Shown here: one piece after another, positions 7,661-15,821 of the stretch
How the letters are laid out: each line of letters opens with the position of its first letter
How positions within the stretch are numbered: position 1 is the first letter of the stretch
From: Mucilaginibacter boryungensis
Lineage (GTDB): Bacteria; Bacteroidota; Bacteroidia; Sphingobacteriales; Sphingobacteriaceae
Length of the DNA stretch: 64,000 bases
Assembly (NCBI RefSeq): GCF_015221995.1
Contig: NZ_JADFFM010000002.1
Location: forward strand, 1,550,001-1,614,000
Direction: 5' to 3'
Program-made: the position numbers and the translations under genes
Notes under the pieces: model-generated
What the model saw: only the letters and a program-made list of their open reading frames with translations
Database searches by the model: none
What the model was told of the DNA's origin: nothing

Positions 7661-8074
7661 ATGATGTACCCAGAATATTTAGTAGCCCCAATGCGGGAAG
7701 AATTGACCAAAGTTGGTTTTACCGAATTGAAAGACGCGGAAGCTGTAACCCAGGCCATTGAAAGTGAAGGAACTGTATTTGTGATGGTAAACTCGGTATG
7801 TGGTTGTGCTGCTGCTAACGCGCGCCCCGCAGCACGTATGGCTGCCGCTAACGAAAAGCACCCCGATAAACTGGTAACCGTATTTGCCGGTATGGAAAAA
7901 GATGCAGTTGATAAAGCCCGTGCTTATATGTTGCCATACCCGCCGTCGTCACCATCAATGGCATTGTTTAAGGATGGCAAATTAGTGCACATTATAGAGC
8001 GCCACCAAATTGAAGGCCGCCCGGCACAAATGATAGCCGATAACCTGATCGGCGCGTTTGAGCAGTATTGCTAA
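7661..8074 (+). CDS. BrxA/BrxB-family bacilliredoxin
   Basis: A 137-residue thioredoxin-fold protein of the bacilliredoxin (YphP/YqiW, DUF1094) family. The hallmark CGC active site is at residues 47-49 in VNSVCGCAAANARPA, followed by the conserved MLPYPPSSPSMALFKDGKL stretch and the C-terminal ERHQIEGR segment. In Firmicutes these proteins remove bacillithiol from mixed disulfides. Many Bacteroidota also make bacillithiol, so a role in thiol redox repair in the cytoplasm is plausible but inferred. Two ATG codons stand in tandem; the first is used here. The gene has its own promoter-like box and terminator, so it is monocistronic. Confidence 0.93.
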   Translation: MMYPEYLVAPMREELTKVGFTELKDAEAVTQAIESEGTVFVMVNSVCGCAAANARPAARMAAANEKHPDKLVTVFAGMEKDAVDKARAYMLPYPPSSPSMALFKDGKLVHIIERHQIEGRPAQMIADNLIGAFEQYC

Positions 8075-8123
8075 ATAGTGATTAGTTAATTGGTGATTAG
8101 AGGTAGTTACCAACCGAAATAAC

Positions 8124-8153
8124 AAAAGCCCGATGTGTTTGCATCGGGCTTTT
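8124..8153 (+). terminator. Terminator after bacilliredoxin gene
   Basis: 12-bp perfect stem (AAAAGCCCGATG 8124-8135 with CATCGGGCTTTT 8142-8153), loop of six bases, then GTGTTTT. The A run on the left means it could also work on the minus strand. Confidence 0.88.
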
Positions 8154-8166
8154 GTGTTTTAATCAT

Positions 8167-8255
8167 GTCATTGCGAGCGTAGCGTGGCAATCCCCAATAA
8201 GCAGAGCTGCTCTGTAAGCCGGGGATTGCCACGTCGTTTCACTCCTCGCAATGAC
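8167..8255. repeat. Palindromic repeat, GTCATTGCGAG family (complete copy)
   Basis: Outer arms GTCATTGCGAG (8167-8177) and CTCGCAATGAC (8245-8255) enclose a perfect 13-bp inner pair, CGTGGCAATCCCC (8183-8195) and GGGGATTGCCACG (8221-8233). It sits between two convergent genes. Other copies or halves lie at 3238, 43439, 55811 and 59669. Confidence 0.85.
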
Positions 8256-8275
8256 GCGGGGTGGTGAAATAAATT

Positions 8276-9178
8276 TTATTTATCGCTAAGCATTATCGGG
8301 TTACCCTTGCCTCCCATTATAATCACCTTGGTATTTGGCGATAGGGCAATTTCTTTTTGTGCTTTTATAGCCTCGTACTGCAATTGCTTGTCGGACAGAC
8401 CTGTGCTTAATATCTTTTGATAATCGGCAATACCCTGCGCTTCTACACGCTTCCGGTCGGCCTCCTGGCGTTCCTTTTGCAGCACAAACTGCATTTTCTG
8501 TGCTTCCTGCTCGGCGTTTATTTTCGATTCGATACTGGCTTTTACCGATTGGGGCAGGCTGATGTTGCGCACCAGTATTTGTTGCACCCGTAAACCATTC
8601 TGCTCAAAATTTTTGCTGATAGTGCTGTTGATCTTATTCTGGAATTCCTGGCGTTTGGTTGAATAAAGATCGACTGCCTGGTAAGCCACTGCATTATCGC
8701 GCAGGGCGGTGCGGGTAACCGGACGAACAATTTTATCCTTAAAATCGACACCGATATTTTGCATAATAAAAGGTGTTTTGTAAGGGATAACGTTATACAG
8801 CACGGACAGGTCGATAGTTACTTCTAATCCATCGGATGATAATACGCGGATAGCGTCGTCGCCCTGTACATCCCCCTCGTTATGGGTGCCGCTCATAGTG
8901 TAATTCTGGGTTTGGATATCGAAGGTAGTAACATCAACCAGCGGATTGATCACGTGAAGTCCGCTTTCCAAAACATTGTCCTGCACCTTGCCGAACAACA
9001 CCTGTACGCCTACTTTACCGGGTTCAATAGTTTTAAAACACGATAACAAAAGGCCAAGTACAAAAAGCACTACACCAACAGAAACGGCTATGCCGCCAAA
9101 ACGGCTGCCGGGTTCGGGCGAACGGCGGAGCACCATGCCAACAATCAGCACAATGATCCCCAAAATTGCGATAAACAT
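8276..9178 (-). CDS. Prohibitin-family SPFH/Band 7 membrane protein
   Basis: A 300-residue protein with two N-terminal hydrophobic segments (about 1-16 and 29-48). A Band 7/prohibitin domain starts at TIEPGKVGVQVLFGKVQ, and a charged helical region rich in E/Q/K (about 215-265, INAEQEAQKMQFVLQKERQE) is of the type that assembles SPFH rings. Bacterial prohibitin-like proteins scaffold membrane microdomains and membrane proteases such as FtsH. No protease gene is adjacent here, so the partner is unknown. It is followed by a small membrane protein and a rhodanese on the same strand, with 17 bp to the former. Co-transcription is possible. Confidence 0.92.
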   Translation of the reverse strand: MFIAILGIIVLIVGMVLRRSPEPGSRFGGIAVSVGVVLFVLGLLLSCFKTIEPGKVGVQVLFGKVQDNVLESGLHVINPLVDVTTFDIQTQNYTMSGTHNEGDVQGDDAIRVLSSDGLEVTIDLSVLYNVIPYKTPFIMQNIGVDFKDKIVRPVTRTALRDNAVAYQAVDLYSTKRQEFQNKINSTISKNFEQNGLRVQQILVRNISLPQSVKASIESKINAEQEAQKMQFVLQKERQEADRKRVEAQGIADYQKILSTGLSDKQLQYEAIKAQKEIALSPNTKVIIMGGKGNPIMLSDK

Positions 9179-9195
9179 AATTTAAGGGGTTAAGG

Positions 9196-9378
9196 TTATT
9201 TCTGAGGGTTTTTTAAATCCTTCAGTAGTTTTATTTTAAGTATAATAAACAGGGCGGCTACAAATATGCCACCCATAATAAACTCGTACCGTGCATGCTG
9301 GTAACCCCAATAGGCAATAACCGCGCATATAAATATACCAATAGTATATAGCACGTTTAAAAATAATTTTACGCCCAT
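9196..9378 (-). CDS. Small two-span membrane protein
   Basis: A 60-residue protein with two predicted membrane helices (about 6-24 and 33-50) and a basic C-terminus (KIKLLKDLKNPQK). Its ATG overlaps the stop of the upstream rhodanese gene (TAATG on the minus strand), a classic sign of translational coupling. It resembles short conserved Sphingobacteriaceae membrane proteins of unknown function (possibly DUF6358; from memory and unverified). The coupling suggests a job linked to the rhodanese, but nothing in the sequence says what. Confidence 0.75.
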   Translation of the reverse strand: MGVKLFLNVLYTIGIFICAVIAYWGYQHARYEFIMGGIFVAALFIILKIKLLKDLKNPQK

Positions 9379-9692
9379 TAGTATACTTGCATAGTTGGGT
9401 CAATCTCCTGCGCCCAGGCGGTAATGCCACCTTGCAGGTTATATAAGTTAGTAAAGCCCTGCGCCTCTAACTGCATAATAGCTACTGCGCTGCGTTTGCC
9501 GCTGCGGCACATTACCACCACAGGTTTGTCTTTCTCAATTTTATCGGTTTCAATTAATATGCCGCCTAACGGTATCAGCGTGCCGCCCAGGTTCGACATC
9601 TCATATTCAAAGTCTTCGCGTACATCTACTAACTGAAAATCCTCGCCGTTGTCAATTTTATCTTTTAACTCCTGTACTGATATTTCTTTCAT
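9378..9692 (-). CDS. Single-domain rhodanese-like sulfurtransferase
   Basis: A 104-residue cytoplasmic rhodanese domain. The N-terminal LVDVRE motif and the active-site loop CRSGKR with the catalytic Cys62 are intact, followed by LYNLQGGITAWAQ. Such single-domain proteins move sulfane sulfur from thiosulfate or persulfides to thiols. The specific acceptor is not visible. The gene overlaps the following small membrane protein gene by one base, so the two are probably translated together. Upstream lies a 453-bp gene-free stretch. Confidence 0.93.
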   Translation of the reverse strand: MKEISVQELKDKIDNGEDFQLVDVREDFEYEMSNLGGTLIPLGGILIETDKIEKDKPVVVMCRSGKRSAVAIMQLEAQGFTNLYNLQGGITAWAQEIDPTMQVY

Positions 9693-9837
9693 CGTTATTA
9701 AATTTATGATAACTCAAAGGTATAGTTTTGTTATATTGGTTGTACAATATGAATGTTAAATTGCTTGGTGGTGATATTAAGAAACAGCAATGCAGACTTG
9801 TATACTGATAAATAATCCACAGGCGGGACAAGGTATC

Positions 9838-9875
9838 AAAAAAAAGACCGGATCAACTCTCGCAGTTAATTCCGG
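9838..9875 (-). terminator. Orphan terminator-like hairpin, possible small RNA end
   Basis: On the minus strand CCGGAATTAACT and AGTTGATCCGG pair with one bulge and one G-U, followed by TC and eight U residues (A run 9838-9845 on the plus strand). No minus-strand gene ends here. Two more hairpins lie just upstream on that strand (9900-9913, GCCCT/AGGGC; and 9954-9975, GGCTGTTTT/AAAATAGCC). The 453-bp spacer 9693-10145 may therefore encode a small minus-strand RNA. No other gene was seen in it. Confidence 0.45.
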
Positions 9876-10145
9876 CCCTACATCTACCTATGAAAAACAG
9901 CCCTTTGGAGGGCATTAAATCTAATCCAATTGTTATGCCAGTTAAATAACCCGGGCTATTTTAGCCAAAACAGCCATTTAATTGAGGAATACTTAATACC
10001 CCATGGGAATTACTTCCCCAAAGCGAGTATTTTTTAACTCATGGGAAATGTTATTAATCAATAATTTATAGCGGATGGGGCATGATGTTTTATAAATAAC
10101 TGAGATAATAGAAACCAACTGCTATAAGCTTTGTTAACTTTTATT

Positions 10146-10457
10146 ATGGATCACAATGTATATCTGTTAGCTACCGACCCGAAAAACCCTTGTCGGGACG
10201 TTATACACTCGCGGGATACTGGGTTAAAGGTTAATGTATTTTGTATTGATAAGGACCGCTTTGATCCGAACACTAACGAGATACAGTTATATGGTTATGC
10301 CCATGGTAAATTATATGCTTTTGAAACCATTAACGTTACCCCTGACGATGCGCTCGACGTAATTGATGCCATACAGTGGTACGCGGGCTATATTGATTTC
10401 CCTGAAATGGAAATATTGCCTGAAGATCCCCGGATAGGAAAAAATATAGCGATGTAA
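10146..10457 (+). CDS. Conserved-looking hypothetical protein
   Basis: A 103-residue soluble protein starting MDHNVYLLATDPKNPC. An in-frame TTG five codons upstream is less likely than the ATG. It is acidic, mixes short strands and helices, has no signal peptide or membrane span, and ends in PEDPRIGKNIAM. I do not recognise a family. It lies 119 bp upstream of the large NRPS-like gene on the same strand without a clear terminator between them, so co-transcription is possible, but no functional link can be argued from sequence. Confidence 0.6.
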   Translation: MDHNVYLLATDPKNPCRDVIHSRDTGLKVNVFCIDKDRFDPNTNEIQLYGYAHGKLYAFETINVTPDDALDVIDAIQWYAGYIDFPEMEILPEDPRIGKNIAM

Positions 10458-10576
10458 TTTCCTGAAAAAATGAATTTTTAGTGAAGAATCGCTTTTCTGT
10501 TCATTAAAAATAGTTTTCCTGTTAAACATTCCTTAGTATTGAGTGTCCTAACCAGGAACCTAATTATTTCCCCTAA

Positions 10577-13500
10577 GTGAACCCTGCTTTAACTTTGGCA
10601 ACCCATACCGGTATTATCTGTGGTGATGTTCGCCCCGACCTGTTACGTGATGAAACCCTGGCGCAAATGTTCAGGCAAAGCGCCATAGCATATGCCGCTA
10701 ACATTGCCCTTATTTTTGAAGATAAAAGTATTACTTACGCGCAACTTGACCGCTGGAGTGATGCCATAGCGAACTTTCTTATCCAAAATGGGATTATCCC
10801 CGGCGATAAAATTGGCATATGGCATAAACGCGGTGTAGAACTACATGCAGCCATATTGGGTATTATAAAAGTGGGAGCAGCTTATGTACCCATAGACCGC
10901 GAACAACCAGCCGAACGGGTGGAACTGGTAATGACTGAAGTAGGTGCCGCAGCTTGCTTTAGCGAAGACTTGCTGAATTTAAGTTGCCCTATCTTTACGG
11001 TAATACCAATGCCATCCGGCGATGAGCTGGTAGCGATCAGTGACGGCCCTATACCCGAAAATAACGCGTATGTACTGTATACATCCGGCAGTACCGGCAA
11101 ACCTAAGGGAATACCTATCAGTCATCGCAATATTTGCCATTTGGTAAGGGCCGAGCAAAGTGTGTTTAACATTACTGCTGCCGACCGTGTTTACCAGGGC
11201 TTCTCGGTATCGTTTGATATGTGGTGCGAAGAAACCTGGATAAGTTATTTAGCCGGCGCCACTATTTGGGTTGCCGATAATACCACATCAAAATCTATCG
11301 ACGAACTGGCTGATATATTAAAGCAACAGGGCATTACCATATTACATGCTGTGCCGAGTTTACTGGCGGTTATGGATGATAATATCCCCACGCTGCGGTT
11401 AATAAACGCGGGCGGCGAGGCTTGTACTAAACAGGTATTGAACCGATGGGGCGCTAATCCTAATCGTGCGTTTTACAATAGCTATGGCCCCACTGAAACC
11501 ACGGTGACCGCAACCATAGCCCGTTTGCACCCTGGGGATGAAATTACCATTGGCGACCCATTGCCAAATTATAACCTTGCAGTAGTAGATGAAAACCTGA
11601 ACCAGGTACCACAAGGCGAGCAGGGAGAATTAATTATCAGCGGGCCCGGACTGGCCGAAGGCTATGTGAACCTGCCGCAGCTAACCCGTGAGAAATTTGT
11701 AGATAAACCTGCCGGGTTAACCGATATGCCCGGCGATAAAATATACCGTACCGGCGATGCCGCCCTGATAAAACCCGATGGCACCATTGATTTGCAGGGC
11801 CGTTTTGACGACCAGATAAAACTGCGCGGCTACCGGATAGAGTTGGGTGAGATTGAAGTGCGCCTAAACGCTATCGACGGTATCTCATCGGCGGTGGTAG
11901 CCGTGAAAAAAGACGCCGGCGACCAGGAGCATCTGGTGGGTTATATTGTGCTGAAGGACATGCTTTGTGTGGAAGAAAATTTGATACGCGCAGAGTTAGG
12001 AAAAGTACTGCCATCGTACATGGTGCCATCGGTAATTGTAACCCTGCCCGAGATGCCCCGCATGCCCAGCGGTAAAATTAACCGCAAGGCCTTGCCTGTA
12101 CCCGAACAACTATCGGCATTTGACGATATTGCCACGGACGATACACTGGATATGAACGCGCCAATTGAAGTGCGTTTTTATGCCGTGCTTAACAAAATAT
12201 TCCCTGGTAAAACTATCGACCCCGAACAAGACTTTTTTAACGATCTGGGTGGGCATTCGCTACTGGCCGCGGCTTTTGTATCGCGCCTGCGCAGGGATGC
12301 CGGCATGCCGCAGGCATCGTTAAAGGATGTGTACATGCACCGCCCTCTAAAAGTATTGGCCGCCAACTGGGAGGAAAAAGTTATTGCCGAACAACAACCG
12401 CGCGAGTTTAATAAAGTGAAAAGCTGGCGCTATTATACCTGCTGGGCTGCGCAAACGCTATCGCTGATGATCATATACGGGCTGTTTGCCATACAGGTGT
12501 TTATCCCCTACCTGGGCTATTACTATATAGAACAGGACATGGAAAGCAAAGTATACGCTATTGGTACAGCCCTTGGCCTATTTTGCCTTATCCCGCCATT
12601 TTTTACGTTAATAGCCATCGCGTCAAAATGGATGCTGATAGGCCGTATGAAGGAAGGCGATTATCCGCTTTGGGGCAGTTACTATTTCCGCTGGTGGTTT
12701 GTGCGGACACTACAGAACTTATTGCCGGTCCAGTTTTTAACCGGTACGCCGCTTTACCCCGTTTACCTGCGGTGGATGGGCGTAAAAGTTGCGCCCGATG
12801 CGCAATTGAGCAATCTAACCATTGGCGCCGAAGACCTGTTAACCATCGGGGCCGATGTCAGCATCAGTTCGGGCGTGGCGTTGAACAACGCTTATGTAGA
12901 AGATGGGTGGTTGAAGTTGCGCCGCATTAGCCTGGGAGATCATGCCTACATTGGCAGCAGCGCACTAATTGCCGGCGGCGCTGTGATGGAGGAGTGGGCG
13001 GAATTGCAGGACCTGAGTTATTTGCAGGCAGGAAAAACGATTAAACCCGGTGAGGTATGGCAGGGCAGCCCAGCGGTGCTAAAAGAAACTAAAAGCTTAG
13101 CCGATATGCCGCAGCCTATACCGGTTAGCGAAGGTACCATGCGCCGTTATAAGCTGGTGTTTGCCCTATCGGTATTCGCGTTCCCGTTCATTATACTGAC
13201 CCCGCTTATCCCAACCATTATTACGGTAAACAACCTTGATAATGCTGCGCCCGATTATAACTTTAATTACCTGGTAAATGTGCCTGCGCTGGCGGCATTA
13301 TACATTGCCTTGTTTGCTGCTGAAACTATTTTACTGACCCGTTTGCTGCAGTATAAAGTTAAACCCGGCAAGTATCCCGTTTATAGTTGGTTTTATGTGC
13401 GTAAATGGTTTACCGACCAGTTGATGAGCCTAAGCCTGGTGGTAATGCACCCTATTTATGCTACGGTTTATATTGGTACGTTTTTTAGGGCGCTGGGGGC

Positions 13501-14539
13501 TAAGGTTGGGAAAAACACCGAGGTATCTACGGCCAGCAGCGCTACCCATCCTTTATTGGAGATTGGAGATGATGCTTTTATTGCCGATGCGGTAACCCTT
13601 GGCGAAGCCGACATCCGGGGGCAGCAGTTGGTGCTGGCAAAAACTACCATTAACAGCCGGAGTTTTGTGGGCAACAGCGCCTTGATCCCCCAGGGATATT
13701 CATTACCCTCTGATATGCTGATCGGGGTATTATCAACCCCGCCAACACCGGAACAAATGGCCGATAATAATGCCCGCGACTGGTTCGGTTCGCCGGCCAT
13801 AGCCATACCCCGCCGGCAGGAAAGTAATGCTTTTGATGTATCGCTGGTATCGCGCCCATCGTGGAAACGCAAAATTGCCCGCGGGATGGTAGAGCTTATA
13901 CGGATTATTTTACCCGAAAGCGCCATTATATGTTTCAGTATCCTGTTCATTGCTTATGGGCATGATATTATTGTAGATAAATCTTTTTTTGAAGGCCTGT
14001 TCTGGTTCCCTATTTACTACCTGGGTTTGATGGGTATCCCGGCTTTTCTGCTGACGGTGGTGTTAAAATGGATATTTATAGGCAAATACAAAGCCGAACA
14101 AAAACCTATGTGGACCTGGAAAGTATGGCGTAGCGAGGCTATTACTACCACTTATGAAGCTTTGGCCGTTCCCTTTTTACTTGAATACCTGCAAGGCACC
14201 CCCTGGCTTCCTTTAGCCCTGCGCCTGATGGGCATGAAAACAGGGAAACGCGTTTGGCTGAACACTACCGATTTTACCGAGCACGATATGATTGAAATTG
14301 GCGACGATACCGCCATGAACGAAGATTGTGGCCCGCAAACACATTTGTTTGAAGACAGGGTGATGAAGATTGGTTATGTAAAAATTGGCGAACGGGTGAA
14401 CGTTGGCGCGCGCACTATTATTTTATACGATAGTGAAGTGGGTAATGATAATCATATCGAACCATTATCGCTGGTTATGAAAGGGGAACGTTTAGCGCCG
14501 GGGACCAACTGGGCAGGCAGCCCGGTAAATGCGGTATAA
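10577..14539 (+). CDS. Pls-like single-module NRPS (adenylation-PCP-membrane/LbH)
   Basis: A 1320-residue synthetase with an adenylation domain (about 25-510), a carrier domain (525-600) and a C-terminal membrane part. Adenylation motifs are intact: YTSGSTGKPKG 168-178, NSYGPTETT 301-309, YRTGD 390-394, LRGYRIE 416-422 and PSGKINRKAL 497-506. The carrier motif DLGGHSL holds the phosphopantetheine Ser561. Three units follow, each of two membrane helices (622-683, 857-922, 1103-1168) plus a left-handed beta-helix segment (about 735-830, 985-1080, 1230-1320). There is no condensation or thioesterase domain. This is the architecture of epsilon-poly-L-lysine synthetase (Pls), where the tandem C-terminal domains join monomers. 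The product is probably a homopolymer or amide of one amino acid, which cannot be predicted here. The GTG start is chosen because the conserved RPDLLRDETLAQ segment follows at once. A phosphopantetheinyl transferase must be encoded elsewhere. Confidence 0.92.
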   Translation: MNPALTLATHTGIICGDVRPDLLRDETLAQMFRQSAIAYAANIALIFEDKSITYAQLDRWSDAIANFLIQNGIIPGDKIGIWHKRGVELHAAILGIIKVGAAYVPIDREQPAERVELVMTEVGAAACFSEDLLNLSCPIFTVIPMPSGDELVAISDGPIPENNAYVLYTSGSTGKPKGIPISHRNICHLVRAEQSVFNITAADRVYQGFSVSFDMWCEETWISYLAGATIWVADNTTSKSIDELADILKQQGITILHAVPSLLAVMDDNIPTLRLINAGGEACTKQVLNRWGANPNRAFYNSYGPTETTVTATIARLHPGDEITIGDPLPNYNLAVVDENLNQVPQGEQGELIISGPGLAEGYVNLPQLTREKFVDKPAGLTDMPGDKIYRTGDAALIKPDGTIDLQGRFDDQIKLRGYRIELGEIEVRLNAIDGISSAVVAVKKDAGDQEHLVGYIVLKDMLCVEENLIRAELGKVLPSYMVPSVIVTLPEMPRMPSGKINRKALPVPEQLSAFDDIATDDTLDMNAPIEVRFYAVLNKIFPGKTIDPEQDFFNDLGGHSLLAAAFVSRLRRDAGMPQASLKDVYMHRPLKVLAANWEEKVIAEQQPREFNKVKSWRYYTCWAAQTLSLMIIYGLFAIQVFIPYLGYYYIEQDMESKVYAIGTALGLFCLIPPFFTLIAIASKWMLIGRMKEGDYPLWGSYYFRWWFVRTLQNLLPVQFLTGTPLYPVYLRWMGVKVAPDAQLSNLTIGAEDLLTIGADVSISSGVALNNAYVEDGWLKLRRISLGDHAYIGSSALIAGGAVMEEWAELQDLSYLQAGKTIKPGEVWQGSPAVLKETKSLADMPQPIPVSEGTMRRYKLVFALSVFAFPFIILTPLIPTIITVNNLDNAAPDYNFNYLVNVPALAALYIALFAAETILLTRLLQYKVKPGKYPVYSWFYVRKWFTDQLMSLSLVVMHPIYATVYIGTFFRALGAKVGKNTEVSTASSATHPLLEIGDDAFIADAVTLGEADIRGQQLVLAKTTINSRSFVGNSALIPQGYSLPSDMLIGVLSTPPTPEQMADNNARDWFGSPAIAIPRRQESNAFDVSLVSRPSWKRKIARGMVELIRIILPESAIICFSILFIAYGHDIIVDKSFFEGLFWFPIYYLGLMGIPAFLLTVVLKWIFIGKYKAEQKPMWTWKVWRSEAITTTYEALAVPFLLEYLQGTPWLPLALRLMGMKTGKRVWLNTTDFTEHDMIEIGDDTAMNEDCGPQTHLFEDRVMKIGYVKIGERVNVGARTIILYDSEVGNDNHIEPLSLVMKGERLAPGTNWAGSPVNAV

Positions 14540-14606
14540 ATGCCAAGCTTGAAACCATATTAGCCCTTATTAGTTAATAGTACTAAAACCTGTTAATATA
14601 TCAGTT

Positions 14607-15209
14607 ATGGCAAATACACCGTGCAAAGTTGTAGTGATAGAACACCTAACACTTGATGGCGTTTATCAGGCACCGGCGCGTGCCGATGAAGATACCCGCA
14701 ATAATTTTAAACACGGTGGTTGGTCTATGGCTGGCGCCGACCCGCAAATGCAGCAAATAATAGGTAAAAGCATGGCGGGTGGCTGGTCATTATTGGCTGG
14801 CCGCACAACTTATGAAGACCTTTTTGAAGGCTGGCAGGTAAGGCAGCCATCACACCCAATGACACAGGCGCTCACTGATGTTCAGAAATTCGTAGCATCA
14901 CAAAATCCTAATTACAAACATTCCTGGAAGAATTCGATATTGCTGGAAGGCGAAGCGACCGAGGCTGTTGCCAAACTAAAAAAGGAGCACGATAAAACGC
15001 TGATTGTTTTTGGCAGCGGTTTGCTGGTGCATTCGCTTATGCAGCATGGTTTGGTTGACGAAATGATATTAATGATACATCCCGTAGTTTTAGGCGAAGG
15101 GTTTAGGTTTTTTGACCAGGGTACGCCATTTACCCGATTAAAACTGCAGGACAAAATAATTACAGGCACGGGCGTAATATTAGCAAACTATCAATGTATC
15201 ACCGGGTAA
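14607..15209 (+). CDS. Dihydrofolate reductase-like (RibD C-terminal) protein
   Basis: A 200-residue protein of the RibD C-terminal/DHFR-like fold (YyaP/YwjB type). The N-terminal strand VVIEHLTLDGVYQAP is the usual start of the family. LLAGRTTYEDLFEGW supplies the conserved G-R-T-Y segment, and the nucleotide-binding part is LIVFGSGLLVHSLMQHGLVDEM, then HPVVLGEGFRFF. These proteins bind NADPH, but the physiological substrate of the stand-alone forms is generally unknown. It starts 67 bp after the NRPS-like gene without a clear terminator, so it may be co-transcribed with it. A tailoring role is speculative, since such reductases are common as single genes. Confidence 0.88.
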   Translation: MANTPCKVVVIEHLTLDGVYQAPARADEDTRNNFKHGGWSMAGADPQMQQIIGKSMAGGWSLLAGRTTYEDLFEGWQVRQPSHPMTQALTDVQKFVASQNPNYKHSWKNSILLEGEATEAVAKLKKEHDKTLIVFGSGLLVHSLMQHGLVDEMILMIHPVVLGEGFRFFDQGTPFTRLKLQDKIITGTGVILANYQCITG

Positions 15210-15239
15210 TTCTGCTTTAATATAATTAAGCTTATTAAT

Positions 15240-15247
15240 TATATTTG
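15240..15247 (+). promoter_or_regulatory. Putative -7 box before membrane protein gene
   Basis: TATATTTG fits TAnnTTTG and ends 16 bp before the ATG at 15264. The -33 region lacks a TTG. Confidence 0.4.
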
Positions 15248-15263
15248 TACGGCACTAAACCCT

Positions 15264-15695
15264 ATGTATTACAATTCGCTACAATATTCGTTCAGGATAT
15301 GGCTTACCTCGGCACTGGCCGTTCCGCATGTGTATATCATCTATTTTTTTGCGTCACGGGGCGAGGGCGCTTATTTGCCGCTTGGCGGATATTTGACTTT
15401 GTTGCTGGAATGCCTGTTGTTATCGTTGCCGTTATGGTTTTTATTCCAGGTCGCGCTTGATCGTATTTGTGAATTCAAAACATCATTAAAAAATAAAAAG
15501 CTAATAGCCTGGGCAGCGCTCGAAGGTTTGTTACTGGTACTGTTCGCAATTCTTATAAATGGTTTTGGCGAACGGGGCACCACATGGGCATCATACTTTG
15601 ATTTTGTGCTGATCAGCAGCGTGGTTATTGCCGCGTGTGTGGTTATCTACCCCCTCAAATCGCAAAGTGTGCCTACCGGCCGGTTTAATTTTTGA
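15264..15695 (+). CDS. Four-span membrane protein, function unknown
   Basis: A 143-residue hydrophobic protein starting MYYNSLQYSFRIWLT. Four membrane spans are apparent (about 10-28, 37-58, 74-93 and 106-127), with a basic loop (CEFKTSLKNKKL) between spans two and three. No catalytic or binding motif is visible and I do not recognise a family. It stands alone between the RibD-like reductase and the pectate lyase gene, with a promoter-like box just upstream. Confidence 0.65.
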   Translation: MYYNSLQYSFRIWLTSALAVPHVYIIYFFASRGEGAYLPLGGYLTLLLECLLLSLPLWFLFQVALDRICEFKTSLKNKKLIAWAALEGLLLVLFAILINGFGERGTTWASYFDFVLISSVVIAACVVIYPLKSQSVPTGRFNF

Positions 15696-15821
15696 TACCT
15701 TTTGCTTCTCATCCCCGCTTATTTAAATTTCCATCTATCATATTTGTTACCGATAGAACAGGATACGGCAGGATGCCCGGTTGCTGTTAAAAATAGAGAT
15801 TTACTTACCAATTAGTTACCA

